DNA of 53,688 nt, taken from positions 1 to 53,688 of the forward strand of contig CAJUCW010000025.1 in the NCBI GenBank assembly GCA_910585275.1, written 5' to 3'. How positions within the stretch are numbered: the first letter of the stretch is position 1; every line of letters begins with the position of its first letter. The DNA is from an uncultured Muribaculaceae bacterium (GTDB lineage Bacteria > Bacteroidota > Bacteroidia > Bacteroidales > Muribaculaceae). The notes under the pieces are model-generated. The model worked only from the letters and a program-made list of their open reading frames with translations. It was not told the origin of the DNA and did not search any database. The translations under genes were made by a program, and so were the position numbers. Below are positions 7,883-17,151 of the stretch, piece by piece.

Positions 7883-10723
7883 ATGAAGACACAACGGCTC
7901 ATGCCGCTAATTCTTTCCGTTTCCATAGCCGGAGCTTCCGCTTTGGCAGCCACGGTGAAGGGCAAGATCACCGATATCGACGGACAGCCGCTTCCGGGCA
8001 CTTCCGTGCAACTCGTAGCACTCCCCGACACAATTCGAGCCGGCTACCAGCTGAGCTCCGACAACGGGGATTTCTCTTTCAATAAAATCAAACCCGGAAG
8101 CTACGTGCTTTTGGCTTCTATGACAGGCATGGAAGAAATCGGCAAAACGATTGAGGTGAAAGACTCCGCCCAAACGCTCGACCTGGGCAAAATAGTCCTA
8201 TCCGAAAACGCATATACCCTCAACGAGGCGGTAGTGACGGCTGTAAAAGCTGCCGTGGTGGCGAAACAAGACACCATCGAATTCAATGCAGGCTCCTACC
8301 ACACCGCACCCAACGCAACTGTCAACGACCTTCTCAAGAAACTTCCCGGCGTGGAGGTAGGGGAAGACGGCGCAATCACCTCTAATGGAAAATCAATCAC
8401 CAAAATCCTCGTCAACGGCAAGGAATTCTTCGGCGACGACCCTCAGATGGCCACCAAGAACCTCCCTTCCGACATGGTTGACAAAGTGCAGGTGGTTGAC
8501 CGCAAGAGCGACCTCGCACGCCTCACAGGCGTTGATGACGGCGAAGAAGAAACCGTCATCAACCTAACCGTCAAGAAAGACATGAACAACGGTTGGTTCG
8601 GCAACGTCGGGGGAGGATACGGCACCGACGGCCGTTACCAGGGAAGCTTCGTGGTAAACAACTTCAACAATGGCAACCAGATTACAATTCTCGGGGGCGC
8701 CAACAATATCAATGAAAGCGGATTCTCCGACCGTGGCCGCGGGAGATTCCGTGATTTCGGAGGAAGCGGCGGAATCAACCGCAGCCAGAGGTTCGGTTTG
8801 AACTTCAATGTCGGCAAAGACGAAATTTTCCGTGTCGGCGGCAATGTGCTTTATTCCCATTCCGACCGCAACTCCACCCGGCGCACAGCCACACAGTATC
8901 TTTTCCCCGACTCTGTAAGCACCCAGAACGCCGGCTCACGCACACGCGACAAAGGACATAATATCAGCTCGGATTTCCGCATACAATGGAACATCGACCC
9001 CAACAACACCATTGAGTTCCGCCCAAATTTTAGGTTGAATTTCAGAAATTCCTTTTCGAACGATTCATCAGTGTTGCGTGCCGGCGACCCTGCACAGACG
9101 CTTGTAAACAACAACCGCAACGTGCAGACCAACAAAGGCCATAGCATACAGACCGGCGGCAATTTCATTTACAACCATAAGTTCGCTTCGCATCCCGGAC
9201 GTTCGATAAGCCTCCAGGTAAACTACAACTTCTCGGATACGCGCCAGAAATCTACCACCTGGAGCGATATAGAGTATTACCTCCGCCAGGACGACAGCGA
9301 ACTCCTATACCGCTTCCTCGACAACAGGACCTGGGCCAACTCCACGGAAGGAAGGCTCACTTGGACAGAGCCCCTCGGGAACGTCAAGAACGGCAATTTC
9401 ATCAACATCGCCTACCGCATAAAATATCAATGGAACAACGCCGACAAACTCACGTATAACCTTCCGGAGCCGGAAAACACAGAGCTTTTCCTGCCTGAAG
9501 AGTTTGACCGCGTGCCCGACGGAGCCATCCTTTCAGAAACCCTTAGCAACAGTTTCCGAAATAAGTTCTTCACACAGGAACTTCAGCTCGGTTATAAGAA
9601 AGTCAACAAAAAATATAACCTCGACGCCGGCATCCTTTTTTCTCCTTCAAGCTCCAAGAGCGAAGACCTCATCAACAACGCCCGCAATATTCCTGAGCGT
9701 TGGGTATGGAACGTCTCCCCTTACGCCAATTTCCGCCTCCGTTTCGGCGAGAGGTCTTCGATAAGGGCCACCTACCGCGCCCGCACCACGCAACCTTCCA
9801 TGACGCAGCTACAACCGGTGGAAGACGTTTCAAACCCTTTGAATATCATTAAGGGAAATCCTGAACTCAAACCGACGTTCACACAGAATATCGGGTTGCA
9901 TTTCAATGATTTCAGAATGGAATCGCAGCAGGCGCTATTCGTGATGCTCAACACTTCGTTTGCCGTCAACACCATAGTTTCCAAAACAATAACTAATTCA
10001 GAAACGGGCGGACGAACCACAACCTACGCCAACGCCAACGGCAATTTCAACTTCATGGGAATGGCGATGATCAACCGTCCGTTCAGCAACCGAAAGTGGA
10101 GATTCAACGCCCGTCTCAACGGCCGATATGCATCGACACCGGGCTACATCAACGGAGATTTCAACCGCACCGGAAACCTCAATCTCTCCCCCTCCGGAGG
10201 CATAACATTCTCGTGCGACGTATTTCAGATGAGCATGAACCCGACATATTCATACGGCCAGGTTACAAACTCCCTTCCCAATCAGCAAAACCGAATCACC
10301 CACTCCTATGGATTCAGAAGCGACGCTTCGCTTTACCTGCCGTTCGGCCTTCAGTTCAACACCGACCTCAACTTCTCAAACTCTACCGGTTATTCCGCAG
10401 GGTTCGATTCGAAGCAATGGCTCTGGAACGCCGAAATCTCTTATTCTTTCCTATCCGACAAATCACTGACATTCTCCGTCAGGGCATACGACCTCCTTGG
10501 GCAGAAACAAAACATCAGCCGTTCCGTAGGCGCCAACACCATTGTCGATTCCGAATTCAACGACCTCACCCGCTACGTGATGTTCGGTCTGACCTGGAAT
10601 TTCAACACGCTCCGCAAGAAGAACAAAGGGCCCGACGGAGAATCAGACATGATGACGGGACCCGGCGGACGTCCGATGGGCCCCCCTCCCGGCGGGGGCA
10701 GAGGTGGCAGAGGAAGATTCTGA
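7883..10723 (+). CDS. TonB-receptor-like outer-membrane beta-barrel protein
   Basis: A 946-residue outer-membrane protein of the type with a carboxypeptidase-regulatory-like domain, a plug-like region and a C-terminal barrel (OMP_b-brl_3 group). Signal peptide about residues 1-22 (ASALAA). Residues 24-105 form the regulatory-like beta-sandwich (GKITDIDGQPLPGTSVQLV). A plug-like stretch follows (TVNDLLKKLPGVEV, ILVNGKEFFGDDPQMATKNLP). The rest is an Asn/Phe/Tyr-rich barrel. After the last strand (MFGLTWNFNT) comes a tail of about 30 Gly, Pro and Arg residues that still ends in Phe. No SusD partner is adjacent, so it is not an obvious polysaccharide locus. Substrate unknown. Confidence 0.85.
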   Translation: MKTQRLMPLILSVSIAGASALAATVKGKITDIDGQPLPGTSVQLVALPDTIRAGYQLSSDNGDFSFNKIKPGSYVLLASMTGMEEIGKTIEVKDSAQTLDLGKIVLSENAYTLNEAVVTAVKAAVVAKQDTIEFNAGSYHTAPNATVNDLLKKLPGVEVGEDGAITSNGKSITKILVNGKEFFGDDPQMATKNLPSDMVDKVQVVDRKSDLARLTGVDDGEEETVINLTVKKDMNNGWFGNVGGGYGTDGRYQGSFVVNNFNNGNQITILGGANNINESGFSDRGRGRFRDFGGSGGINRSQRFGLNFNVGKDEIFRVGGNVLYSHSDRNSTRRTATQYLFPDSVSTQNAGSRTRDKGHNISSDFRIQWNIDPNNTIEFRPNFRLNFRNSFSNDSSVLRAGDPAQTLVNNNRNVQTNKGHSIQTGGNFIYNHKFASHPGRSISLQVNYNFSDTRQKSTTWSDIEYYLRQDDSELLYRFLDNRTWANSTEGRLTWTEPLGNVKNGNFINIAYRIKYQWNNADKLTYNLPEPENTELFLPEEFDRVPDGAILSETLSNSFRNKFFTQELQLGYKKVNKKYNLDAGILFSPSSSKSEDLINNARNIPERWVWNVSPYANFRLRFGERSSIRATYRARTTQPSMTQLQPVEDVSNPLNIIKGNPELKPTFTQNIGLHFNDFRMESQQALFVMLNTSFAVNTIVSKTITNSETGGRTTTYANANGNFNFMGMAMINRPFSNRKWRFNARLNGRYASTPGYINGDFNRTGNLNLSPSGGITFSCDVFQMSMNPTYSYGQVTNSLPNQQNRITHSYGFRSDASLYLPFGLQFNTDLNFSNSTGYSAGFDSKQWLWNAEISYSFLSDKSLTFSVRAYDLLGQKQNISRSVGANTIVDSEFNDLTRYVMFGLTWNFNTLRKKNKGPDGESDMMTGPGGRPMGPPPGGGRGGRGRF

Positions 10724-10754
10724 CAAAACAATTTTCATGCGCAATACGTTACCC

Positions 10755-10796
10755 ATTACGAGGGCTGACCGGATTCACCCGGCCGACCCTCGTAAT
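10755..10796 (+). terminator. strong hairpin after the outer-membrane protein gene
   Basis: ATTACGAGGG at 10755-10764 pairs perfectly with CCCTCGTAAT at 10787-10796, with further CCGG pairing inside. Only a weak T-rich run (TCTTAAT) follows, so termination may be partial and the hydrolase gene 18 bases on could be read through. Confidence 0.55.
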
Positions 10797-10813
10797 TCTT
10801 AATATACCCACCT

Positions 10814-11860
10814 ATGAGAAAACTGCCTGCCTTCTTATGCGCCATATTCTTCTGCGCCATAGCCGGTGCATGGAACGTTAACGAAAAATACAAAGGAAAA
10901 AAAACGCCCACCACCGACACCTCCTGGCATTCCGACATTCTCCCGGGCTATGAGGCGAGATACGTCAACCAAGGGGAAGCTTTCGACGGACCCTGCCGTT
11001 CTACGATTATACGAAAGCTTTGCCCGTCGAAGTCAAGGAAAGCCTTTCTATATATCCACGGATTCAACGACTATTTCTTCCAAAAAGAGATGGGCGAGAT
11101 TTTCGTGGATTCGGGGTTCAATTTCTATGCGGTTGACCTCCGGCGTTATGGCAGAAGCCGAGAGCCCTGGCAATACCCCTTCAATATCCGGAAACAGGAA
11201 GAGTATTTCGCCGACATCGACTCGGCTTTAGTCCAGATAAGAAAAGACGGCAACACCGACATCACCCTTGGCGGACACTCCACCGGCGGCCTCACCGTTG
11301 CATTCATGGGAGCGATGAAAGGCGAAGACATAGGCGTTGACCGTATTGTCACCGACAGCCCTTTTCTCGAATGGAACTATTCCGCCTTTATGCGCAACGT
11401 GGCGGTGCCCACAGTAAGTTTCTTAGGGAAAATATTCAAAAACGCAAAAATAAAACAGCAGCACTGCGACGGCTACGCCTACAGTCTTCTGAAAGAATAT
11501 TACGGAGAATGGACCTACGATACCGATTGGAAAATGGTGTATTCGCCACCTGTGACATGGTCATGGATCGGTGCGATAAACTCAGCCCAAAGCCGGTTGA
11601 TGAAAAAAAGGAAGAATATAGCCGTGCCGATTCTCGTGATGCACAGCAGCCGTAAAATAGAAGGATGCAACTATACGCCCGAATTCCAGACCGGCGACGC
11701 CGTGCTCGACCCCGCCATGCTTCAGGAGAGAGGCATGAAGCTTGGTTCAGTCCGTCAGGTCTGCACAATCGACAGCGGGCTTCACGACCTCATACTCAGT
11801 CGCCGCGACGTGAGGGAGGCCGCCTACGACACGATATTCTCCTTTATCAGGCGACATTGA
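10814..11860 (+). CDS. secreted alpha/beta hydrolase (serine hydrolase, lysophospholipase-like)
   Basis: A 348-residue alpha/beta-hydrolase with an N-terminal signal or anchor (residues 1-19, LPAFLCAIFFCAIAGAW). YIHGFNDY (about residue 80) is the oxyanion-hole region and LGGHSTGGL (about 155) the nucleophile elbow. A late Asp (AVLDP) and His (SGLHDL) complete a plausible triad. Its lid and cap resemble monoglyceride lipase / lysophospholipase-like proteins of the S33 type. The substrate cannot be told from sequence. It follows the outer-membrane protein gene closely and may be cotranscribed. Confidence 0.8.
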   Translation: MRKLPAFLCAIFFCAIAGAWNVNEKYKGKKTPTTDTSWHSDILPGYEARYVNQGEAFDGPCRSTIIRKLCPSKSRKAFLYIHGFNDYFFQKEMGEIFVDSGFNFYAVDLRRYGRSREPWQYPFNIRKQEEYFADIDSALVQIRKDGNTDITLGGHSTGGLTVAFMGAMKGEDIGVDRIVTDSPFLEWNYSAFMRNVAVPTVSFLGKIFKNAKIKQQHCDGYAYSLLKEYYGEWTYDTDWKMVYSPPVTWSWIGAINSAQSRLMKKRKNIAVPILVMHSSRKIEGCNYTPEFQTGDAVLDPAMLQERGMKLGSVRQVCTIDSGLHDLILSRRDVREAAYDTIFSFIRRH

Positions 11861-11891
11861 TTTCTTATTATAAATATTACTCCACGTTTTA

Positions 11892-11923
11892 CTTGTCAGT
11901 CTGATTCATTTTTCATACTTTTG
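11892..11923 (+). promoter_or_regulatory. promoter of the relA operon
   Basis: CTTG at 11892-11895 (one change from TTTG), 20 bases, TACTTTTG at 11916-11923. It leaves a leader of about 75 nt before the relA start. Confidence 0.6.
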
Positions 11924-12004
11924 CACTACACAAGTATTGACATCAGGTGAAACCGGATTATGTTTTGATCCGTCCCGTCCGAACAAACACTACAATAACG
12001 AAGA

Positions 12005-14212
12005 ATGGAGCATACGGTCAACGACACGCTGAGCATACCGGAAAAGAGAGAAATTGTCTCTCTTCTCCACGAGGTGCGGAAATACACTGACAGCCGTTAC
12101 AACGATGATGAAATCTCGTCATTCCGCAAGCTTATGCGCAAAGGGATGCGCGAGTCTTCGTCTCCCCACAACGACAAAAATCTCTGCACCGCGATCTTAA
12201 CACTTAGAACCGCCCTGCTTTTTGCAGAAGCCATAGAACCGGACCACAATATCCTCGTAGCCATAGGCATATATCCTCTGCTTCAAGAGGGATTGACAAC
12301 GCTTGAAAAGATAAGGGCAAACTGGGGCGACGATGTCGCCGGTCTTCTCAAAGGACTGACCTCGGTCGATAAGTTCTCCAACAAAAACAACGTCGTGAAC
12401 CAGGACAACTTCCGTGGACTCATGCTCTCGCTTGCCGACGATATCCGGGTAATCATAATCATGATTGTCAGAAACCTTGTGCTCATGCGGGCCATAAACC
12501 ATCACCCCGACGACGAATGGGTGAGGAATGTGGCGTTCGAAGCCAGCTGCCTCTACGCCCAGCTGGCACACCGCCTTGGCCTATACAAAATAAAAGGGGA
12601 ACTCGAAGACCTCGCCCTTAAATATACCAACCGTGAAATTTATACCCAGATAGCCCATAAACTCAACGAAACCAAAAGAAGCCGCGACGCATATATCAAG
12701 TCGTTTATCGACCCTGTAAAACAGAAACTCGAAGACGCAGGCCTTAAGTTCGACATAAAAGGGAGAACGAAGTCAATCTCATCCATATGGAACAAGATGA
12801 AAAAGCAAAAGGTCGATCTCCATGGAATCTATGACCTTTTCGCCATCCGCGTCATCATCGACACTCCACGGGAAAAAGAGAAAAGCGACTGCTGGCTCGC
12901 ATATTCCATACTCGCCGACATGTACACGGCCAACCCGGCCCGTATGAAAGACTGGATTTCCATTCCAAAAAGCAACGGCTACGAAAGTCTCCACGCCACG
13001 GTGATGGGGCCCGGGTCGAAATGGGTGGAAGTGCAGTTCCGCACCAAGAGAATGGACCTTGTGGCAGAGAAAGGTCTTGCCGCTCATTGGCGCTACAAGG
13101 GCGTGAAAAGCGACAGCACCGACCAATGGATGACCAACATACGCGACATTCTTGAAACAGCAGAGACTGGCCCCATGCAGCTCATGAAAGACATGAGGAT
13201 GGACGTCTATGGCAAGGAAGTCTTTGCGTTCACACCCAAAGGCGACCTTTTCCGCCTGTCGGCTGGCGCTACCGTGCTCGATTTTGCATTCCAGATACAC
13301 ACCAACGTCGGGGCGCATTGCACAGGGGCGGTGGTCAACGGACAGCATCGCAAAATCACTTACCGCATAAACTCGGGCGACACTGTCGAAATCCTAACCG
13401 CCGCCAACCAGTCTCCGAAAACAGACTGGCTCAACATTGTGGTGAGCACAAAAGCCCGCAACAAAATAAAGCAAAGCCTCAACGAGGAGTTGCAGCGGCG
13501 TGCCGACCTCGGGAAAGAAATGCTTGAAAGGAGGGCGAAAAACCGGAAAATAGAGCTGGAGGAAGCCGTGCTTATGAAGCTCATCAACAAGGCAGGATAT
13601 AAGTATGCCAACGAATTTTTCGCCGACATGGCCGATGAAAAAATCGAACCCGGCAAATTTCTATCTTCTTACATTGAGGAAACCTCTTTCAAGACCGAAG
13701 GCCCAAGAGTCTCCGCCGGTGAATTCCAGATGAAGCGACAGGAAGACGAGTCGGATTCCAAAAGCGACGTACTCGTAATCGGCGAAAAATCGATAAACGG
13801 TCTTAAATACAAATTCGCAAAATGCTGCGGCCCGATTTATGGCGATGACGTGTTCGGCTTCATCAGTTCCGACGGCATGGTCAAAATCCACAGATGCGAT
13901 TGTCCTAACGCTTCCAATATCCGCGAGCGTTACCCCTACCGCATCATAAAAGCGGATTGGAGCGGCAAATCGGGCGACATGCTCCCCGTTTCGCTGAAAA
14001 TAATAGGCAACGACGACATTGGAATCGTGGCTAACATCACTTCCATTATTTCCAAGGAAATGAACACCAACCTCCGTAATATCACGGTCGATAGCCACGA
14101 CGGGATGTTCCAGGGAGTTCTTGTGGTGGCAGTGTCCGACCAGCGGCAACTCTCCGCCCTTTTAAAGAAACTTAAAACCGTGAAAGGTGTAAAAGACATA
14201 CAACGACTATGA
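12005..14212 (+). CDS. relA: RelA/SpoT-family (p)ppGpp synthetase with a degenerate hydrolase domain
   Basis: A 735-residue long RSH protein that makes the alarmone (p)ppGpp from GTP or GDP and ATP. Domains in order: N-terminal HD-like hydrolase region; synthetase core (YDLFAIRVI, then SNGYESLHATV near residue 325, and VEVQFRT); TGS domain (VFAFTPKGDLFRL, about 405-465); conserved-cysteine region (AKCCGPIYGD near 605, HRCDCPN); ACT domain (about 660-735). The hydrolase His-Asp motif is lost: where family members have a LLHDVVED-like motif, this has AIGIYPLLQEG (residues 86-96). It should therefore be synthetase-only, like RelA of Gammaproteobacteria, with a separate hydrolase elsewhere in the genome. 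It overlaps the following lipoprotein gene by four bases. Confidence 0.9.
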   Translation: MEHTVNDTLSIPEKREIVSLLHEVRKYTDSRYNDDEISSFRKLMRKGMRESSSPHNDKNLCTAILTLRTALLFAEAIEPDHNILVAIGIYPLLQEGLTTLEKIRANWGDDVAGLLKGLTSVDKFSNKNNVVNQDNFRGLMLSLADDIRVIIIMIVRNLVLMRAINHHPDDEWVRNVAFEASCLYAQLAHRLGLYKIKGELEDLALKYTNREIYTQIAHKLNETKRSRDAYIKSFIDPVKQKLEDAGLKFDIKGRTKSISSIWNKMKKQKVDLHGIYDLFAIRVIIDTPREKEKSDCWLAYSILADMYTANPARMKDWISIPKSNGYESLHATVMGPGSKWVEVQFRTKRMDLVAEKGLAAHWRYKGVKSDSTDQWMTNIRDILETAETGPMQLMKDMRMDVYGKEVFAFTPKGDLFRLSAGATVLDFAFQIHTNVGAHCTGAVVNGQHRKITYRINSGDTVEILTAANQSPKTDWLNIVVSTKARNKIKQSLNEELQRRADLGKEMLERRAKNRKIELEEAVLMKLINKAGYKYANEFFADMADEKIEPGKFLSSYIEETSFKTEGPRVSAGEFQMKRQEDESDSKSDVLVIGEKSINGLKYKFAKCCGPIYGDDVFGFISSDGMVKIHRCDCPNASNIRERYPYRIIKADWSGKSGDMLPVSLKIIGNDDIGIVANITSIISKEMNTNLRNITVDSHDGMFQGVLVVAVSDQRQLSALLKKLKTVKGVKDIQRL

Positions 14213-14955
14213 AAACGAAATACCCACTTTATTTCTTTGTAGCGGCCGCCGCGGTTTCGCTGTCGGCGTGCGGAGGCTCCAAAAAAACAGAAGCGGAACA
14301 GAAAAGAGAAGCTTGGCTCTCAAGCCTCAACGACTCAATTGCGCTCTATCAGAAACAGATGGAGGGAGTGTCTTCCGAGCTTTCCGATATGCAACGCAAA
14401 GTCGGTGAAATGGTCGGCGACTTCGATTATGTCAACAATCCCCGCGAAGTGGAGGGATATTACATATACAAGGGATGGAAATCGCGCTATCCGCTGACGC
14501 AGACAGGACTCTTGGCGCGAGTAACGGAAGACGAACGCTTCGAACTGATTGCCACGCTCTCAGGTGGCATTTTCAACGAAATAGCGGCCAATTCAGACGG
14601 CGTAACGGTTTCTTCCGGAGTTGTCCCACACGACCAGGCGCTCAACTACCGTGCAGGCAACCTCAATAAGGTGTGCTTCTCCGGCGAGAAAGCGGATTCG
14701 GTTGGGGCGTTTATCGCCTCCCATGAATCCGGCCCCGTTTCAATCATCTACCTCAACGGCAACCGTACAGGATCATTGCAGCTTCCCGCCGACGAACAAC
14801 GGATGGTAGCTGCCACATGGAGATTATACTCCATGCAGAAAAAAGCACATTCTCTTGAAAAGGAAATGCCTCGGCTTTCCGGTAAGATTTCCGCTTGCCG
14901 TCGCATGCTCGAAAGCAACGACAACTCAGAAAAACCTAATGATGACAACCCATAA
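14209..14955 (+). CDS. lipoprotein of unknown function coupled to relA
   Basis: A 248-residue predicted lipoprotein (lipobox LSAC, then GGSKKTEAEQ). An N-terminal coiled-coil-like segment (about residues 35-75, DSIALYQKQMEGVSSELSDM) and another helix at the C-terminus flank a compact middle domain with a repeated beta pattern. I do not recognise the family. The start codon overlaps the relA stop (ATGA), indicating translational coupling, and the DUF4301 gene follows 11 bases later. A link to envelope stress during starvation would be guesswork. Confidence 0.75.
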   Translation: MKTKYPLYFFVAAAAVSLSACGGSKKTEAEQKREAWLSSLNDSIALYQKQMEGVSSELSDMQRKVGEMVGDFDYVNNPREVEGYYIYKGWKSRYPLTQTGLLARVTEDERFELIATLSGGIFNEIAANSDGVTVSSGVVPHDQALNYRAGNLNKVCFSGEKADSVGAFIASHESGPVSIIYLNGNRTGSLQLPADEQRMVAATWRLYSMQKKAHSLEKEMPRLSGKISACRRMLESNDNSEKPNDDNP

Positions 14956-14966
14956 ACGATAAATAT

Positions 14967-16487
14967 ATGGAATTGAATGAAAAAGACCTTGAGATTCTGA
15001 AAGCGAAAGGAATCTCTGAAGAAAAACTCGCGGAAGAACTCAAAATGCTTGCCGACGGCTTCCCTTTCCTCAAGATTGAAGGGGCCGCCACTCCCGGGCA
15101 TGGAATATCGGTTCTCTCTCCCGAAATGGAAGCTCAAGCTGCCTCGCTTTGGGACGAATACCTCTCGAAAGGTGGAAAAGTACTCAAGATGGTTCCCGCA
15201 AGCGGAGCCGCTTCCCGCATGTTTAAAGACCTATTCTCTTTCGTCAACGGAAAGAAAGACAAGCCCGACAATGATTTCATGAAGAAATTTTTCGAGCAGA
15301 TTGAAGATTTCGCTTTCTTCCCGATGTTGAATTTCGTTTGCCTCTCCCTCTACGGGCTCAGCATAGACTCCCTCGTCAAAGAAAAACGCTACAAAGACGT
15401 AGTGAAAGCTTTGATTGAGAAAGAAGGAATGAACTACGGACAGCTCCCGAAAGCGTTGCTGCGCTTCCACAAAGTGCCCGGCACATCGCGCACCGCCATA
15501 GAAGAACATCTGGCAGAGGGTGCTCAATACGCCTCCGGAAAAGACGGAAAAGTGCGCGTGCATTTCACTGTAAGCGAAGACCATCTACCTCTCGTAAATA
15601 TGAAATTCGAAGAGGTGAAAGCGAAATTACAGCATGAATATGGAGTGGAATACGAACTCTCCACAAGCCTCCAAAAACCATCTACCGACACCGTAGCAGC
15701 AAATCTCGACGGCACTCCCTATCGCGAAAACGGAGCCCTTTTCTTCCGTCCCGGCGGCCACGGCGCGCTTATCGAAAATCTCAACGACCTCGATGCCGAC
15801 GTAGTGTTCATTAAGAATATCGACAATGTCGTTCCCGACTCCCTACGCGGAGACACCCTCAAATTCAAGAAGATCATCGGCGGCGTGCTTGTTGGCGTAA
15901 AGCAGAAAGCCGACGAGTATTGTAAAATCCTTGCCAAAGGCGTGCCTTCCGACGATGTGATTGCCGAAATGCTCGATTTCCTCCACAAAGTGCTTTGCAT
16001 CACACACGACAACACCGACAGCATGGATGCCGCAGCCAAGGCGGAATACATCTATACGAAACTCAATCGTCCGTTCCGTGTCTGCGGTATGGTGAAAAAC
16101 GAGGGAGAACCCGGCGGCGGCCCATTCCTCGCCTACAACCCCGACGGCACCGTCAGTCCACAGATTCTCGAATCCACGCAAATCGACCCCAACAACAAGG
16201 ACGCACAGAAAATGCTCAAAGAGTCAACCCATTTCAACCCCGTTGACCTTGTGGTTTGCACAAAAGATTGGAAAGGGAATAAATTCAATCTCCCCGACTA
16301 TGTGGATAAAGCCACGGGATTCATCTCCCTTAAGAGCCGCGAAGGCGTTGAAATCAAAGCCCTTGAACTCCCCGGCCTTTGGAACGGCGCGATGAGCGAT
16401 TGGAACACTGTGCTCGTAGAAGTGCCCGTTAGCACATTCAACCCGGTAAAGACGGTCAACGACCTTCTCCGTCCTGTCCATCAGTAA
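14967..16487 (+). CDS. DUF4301 family protein
   Basis: A 506-residue cytoplasmic protein (no signal peptide) that matches the Bacteroidetes family DUF4301, including KMVPASGAASRMFKDLFSF near residue 75 and FFRPGGHGALIENLNDLDAD in the middle. The latter stretches resemble nucleotidyltransferase-type folds (a loop with GxGxRM-like character), but I would not assign an activity. It is the third gene of the relA cluster and ends at a strong terminator. Length is normal for the family and no defect is seen. Confidence 0.85.
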   Translation: MELNEKDLEILKAKGISEEKLAEELKMLADGFPFLKIEGAATPGHGISVLSPEMEAQAASLWDEYLSKGGKVLKMVPASGAASRMFKDLFSFVNGKKDKPDNDFMKKFFEQIEDFAFFPMLNFVCLSLYGLSIDSLVKEKRYKDVVKALIEKEGMNYGQLPKALLRFHKVPGTSRTAIEEHLAEGAQYASGKDGKVRVHFTVSEDHLPLVNMKFEEVKAKLQHEYGVEYELSTSLQKPSTDTVAANLDGTPYRENGALFFRPGGHGALIENLNDLDADVVFIKNIDNVVPDSLRGDTLKFKKIIGGVLVGVKQKADEYCKILAKGVPSDDVIAEMLDFLHKVLCITHDNTDSMDAAAKAEYIYTKLNRPFRVCGMVKNEGEPGGGPFLAYNPDGTVSPQILESTQIDPNNKDAQKMLKESTHFNPVDLVVCTKDWKGNKFNLPDYVDKATGFISLKSREGVEIKALELPGLWNGAMSDWNTVLVEVPVSTFNPVKTVNDLLRPVHQ

Positions 16488-16513
16488 GAATCCCGATGCA
16501 TTCGAAAATAATC

Positions 16514-16550
16514 GGGGAGGATGCCGCTCGCGGCATCCTCCCCTTTCTTT
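16514..16550 (+). terminator. intrinsic terminator of the relA cluster
   Basis: A 13-bp perfect stem (GGGGAGGATGCCG at 16514-16526, complement at 16531-16543) with a CTCG loop, followed by TTTCTTTT. It lies 26 bases after the DUF4301 stop. Confidence 0.9.
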
Positions 16551-17067
16551 TAATCGGTTTTATAAAAGAAGCTGTTAATTATTCAAAAGGTTAACATGGG
16601 GAATAAGTCCTCATGGGGTGGTGGCTACGCTGCTTTTACGTGCCATCTGGTTTGTGGAATCAGTCGTGGTTATATACCATGGCGGCTGCCTCGCAATACC
16701 ATTTTACAAATCTTGATATTACATGTTTCATAATACATAAATTTTTAAGCGATTAAAGAGCCTTGGCCCCTACAATCAATGTTATTAAATTATGTTTTAC
16801 AACATATAAAACGATTTGCACGCCATTTTGTTTTATTTTCAGATACACATACCAAACAATTCTTCTTTATTTTACGCACCAAAAAAAATATCACAACAAT
16901 ATATCAACTGTATATCAACCCTTTAACCGAAATTTTATAAAAAAGCTGCATTTTTTATAAAAAAAATCATGTCCCCACACAACAATCTATAATTTCATTC
17001 CGTTATTCAAGTACGATTATTGTATTTGCACTGTGTTTTATTCATGGTATTAGAATTTAATGCTATC
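16551..17067. other. long intergenic gap with a GC-richer island
   Basis: I can support no protein gene here. Bases about 16600-16710 are clearly GC-richer than the AT-rich flanks. On the minus strand one frame stays open for about 30 codons without a good start, so the island may be a gene remnant or part of an RNA. Near-identical 16-17 base tracts (TTTTATAAAAGAAGCTG near 16557 and TTTTATAAAAAAGCTG near 16933) flank about 360 bases. The gap ends in a terminator that no annotated gene explains. Confidence 0.4.
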
Positions 17068-17106
17068 AGAGAGCGTGATTGTGAAACCGCGCTTCTCTTT
17101 TTTTTT
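17068..17106 (+). terminator. orphan intrinsic terminator before the porin gene
   Basis: AGAGAGCG at 17068-17075 pairs with CGCTTCTCT at 17090-17098 (one bulge), followed by nine T at 17098-17106. The nearest upstream gene already has its own terminator 500 bases away, so this one may end an unannotated small transcript or act as a leader attenuator for the porin operon. Confidence 0.6.
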
Positions 17107-17151
17107 ACACTTACACCTAATAATTACCCAATTATTTGCTAACTTCGCATC

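Noticed and set aside
16763..16960. 65-codon plus-strand frame in the gap before the porin
   Set aside because: AT-rich, Phe/Tyr/Lys-biased product with no ribosome site; typical chance frame.
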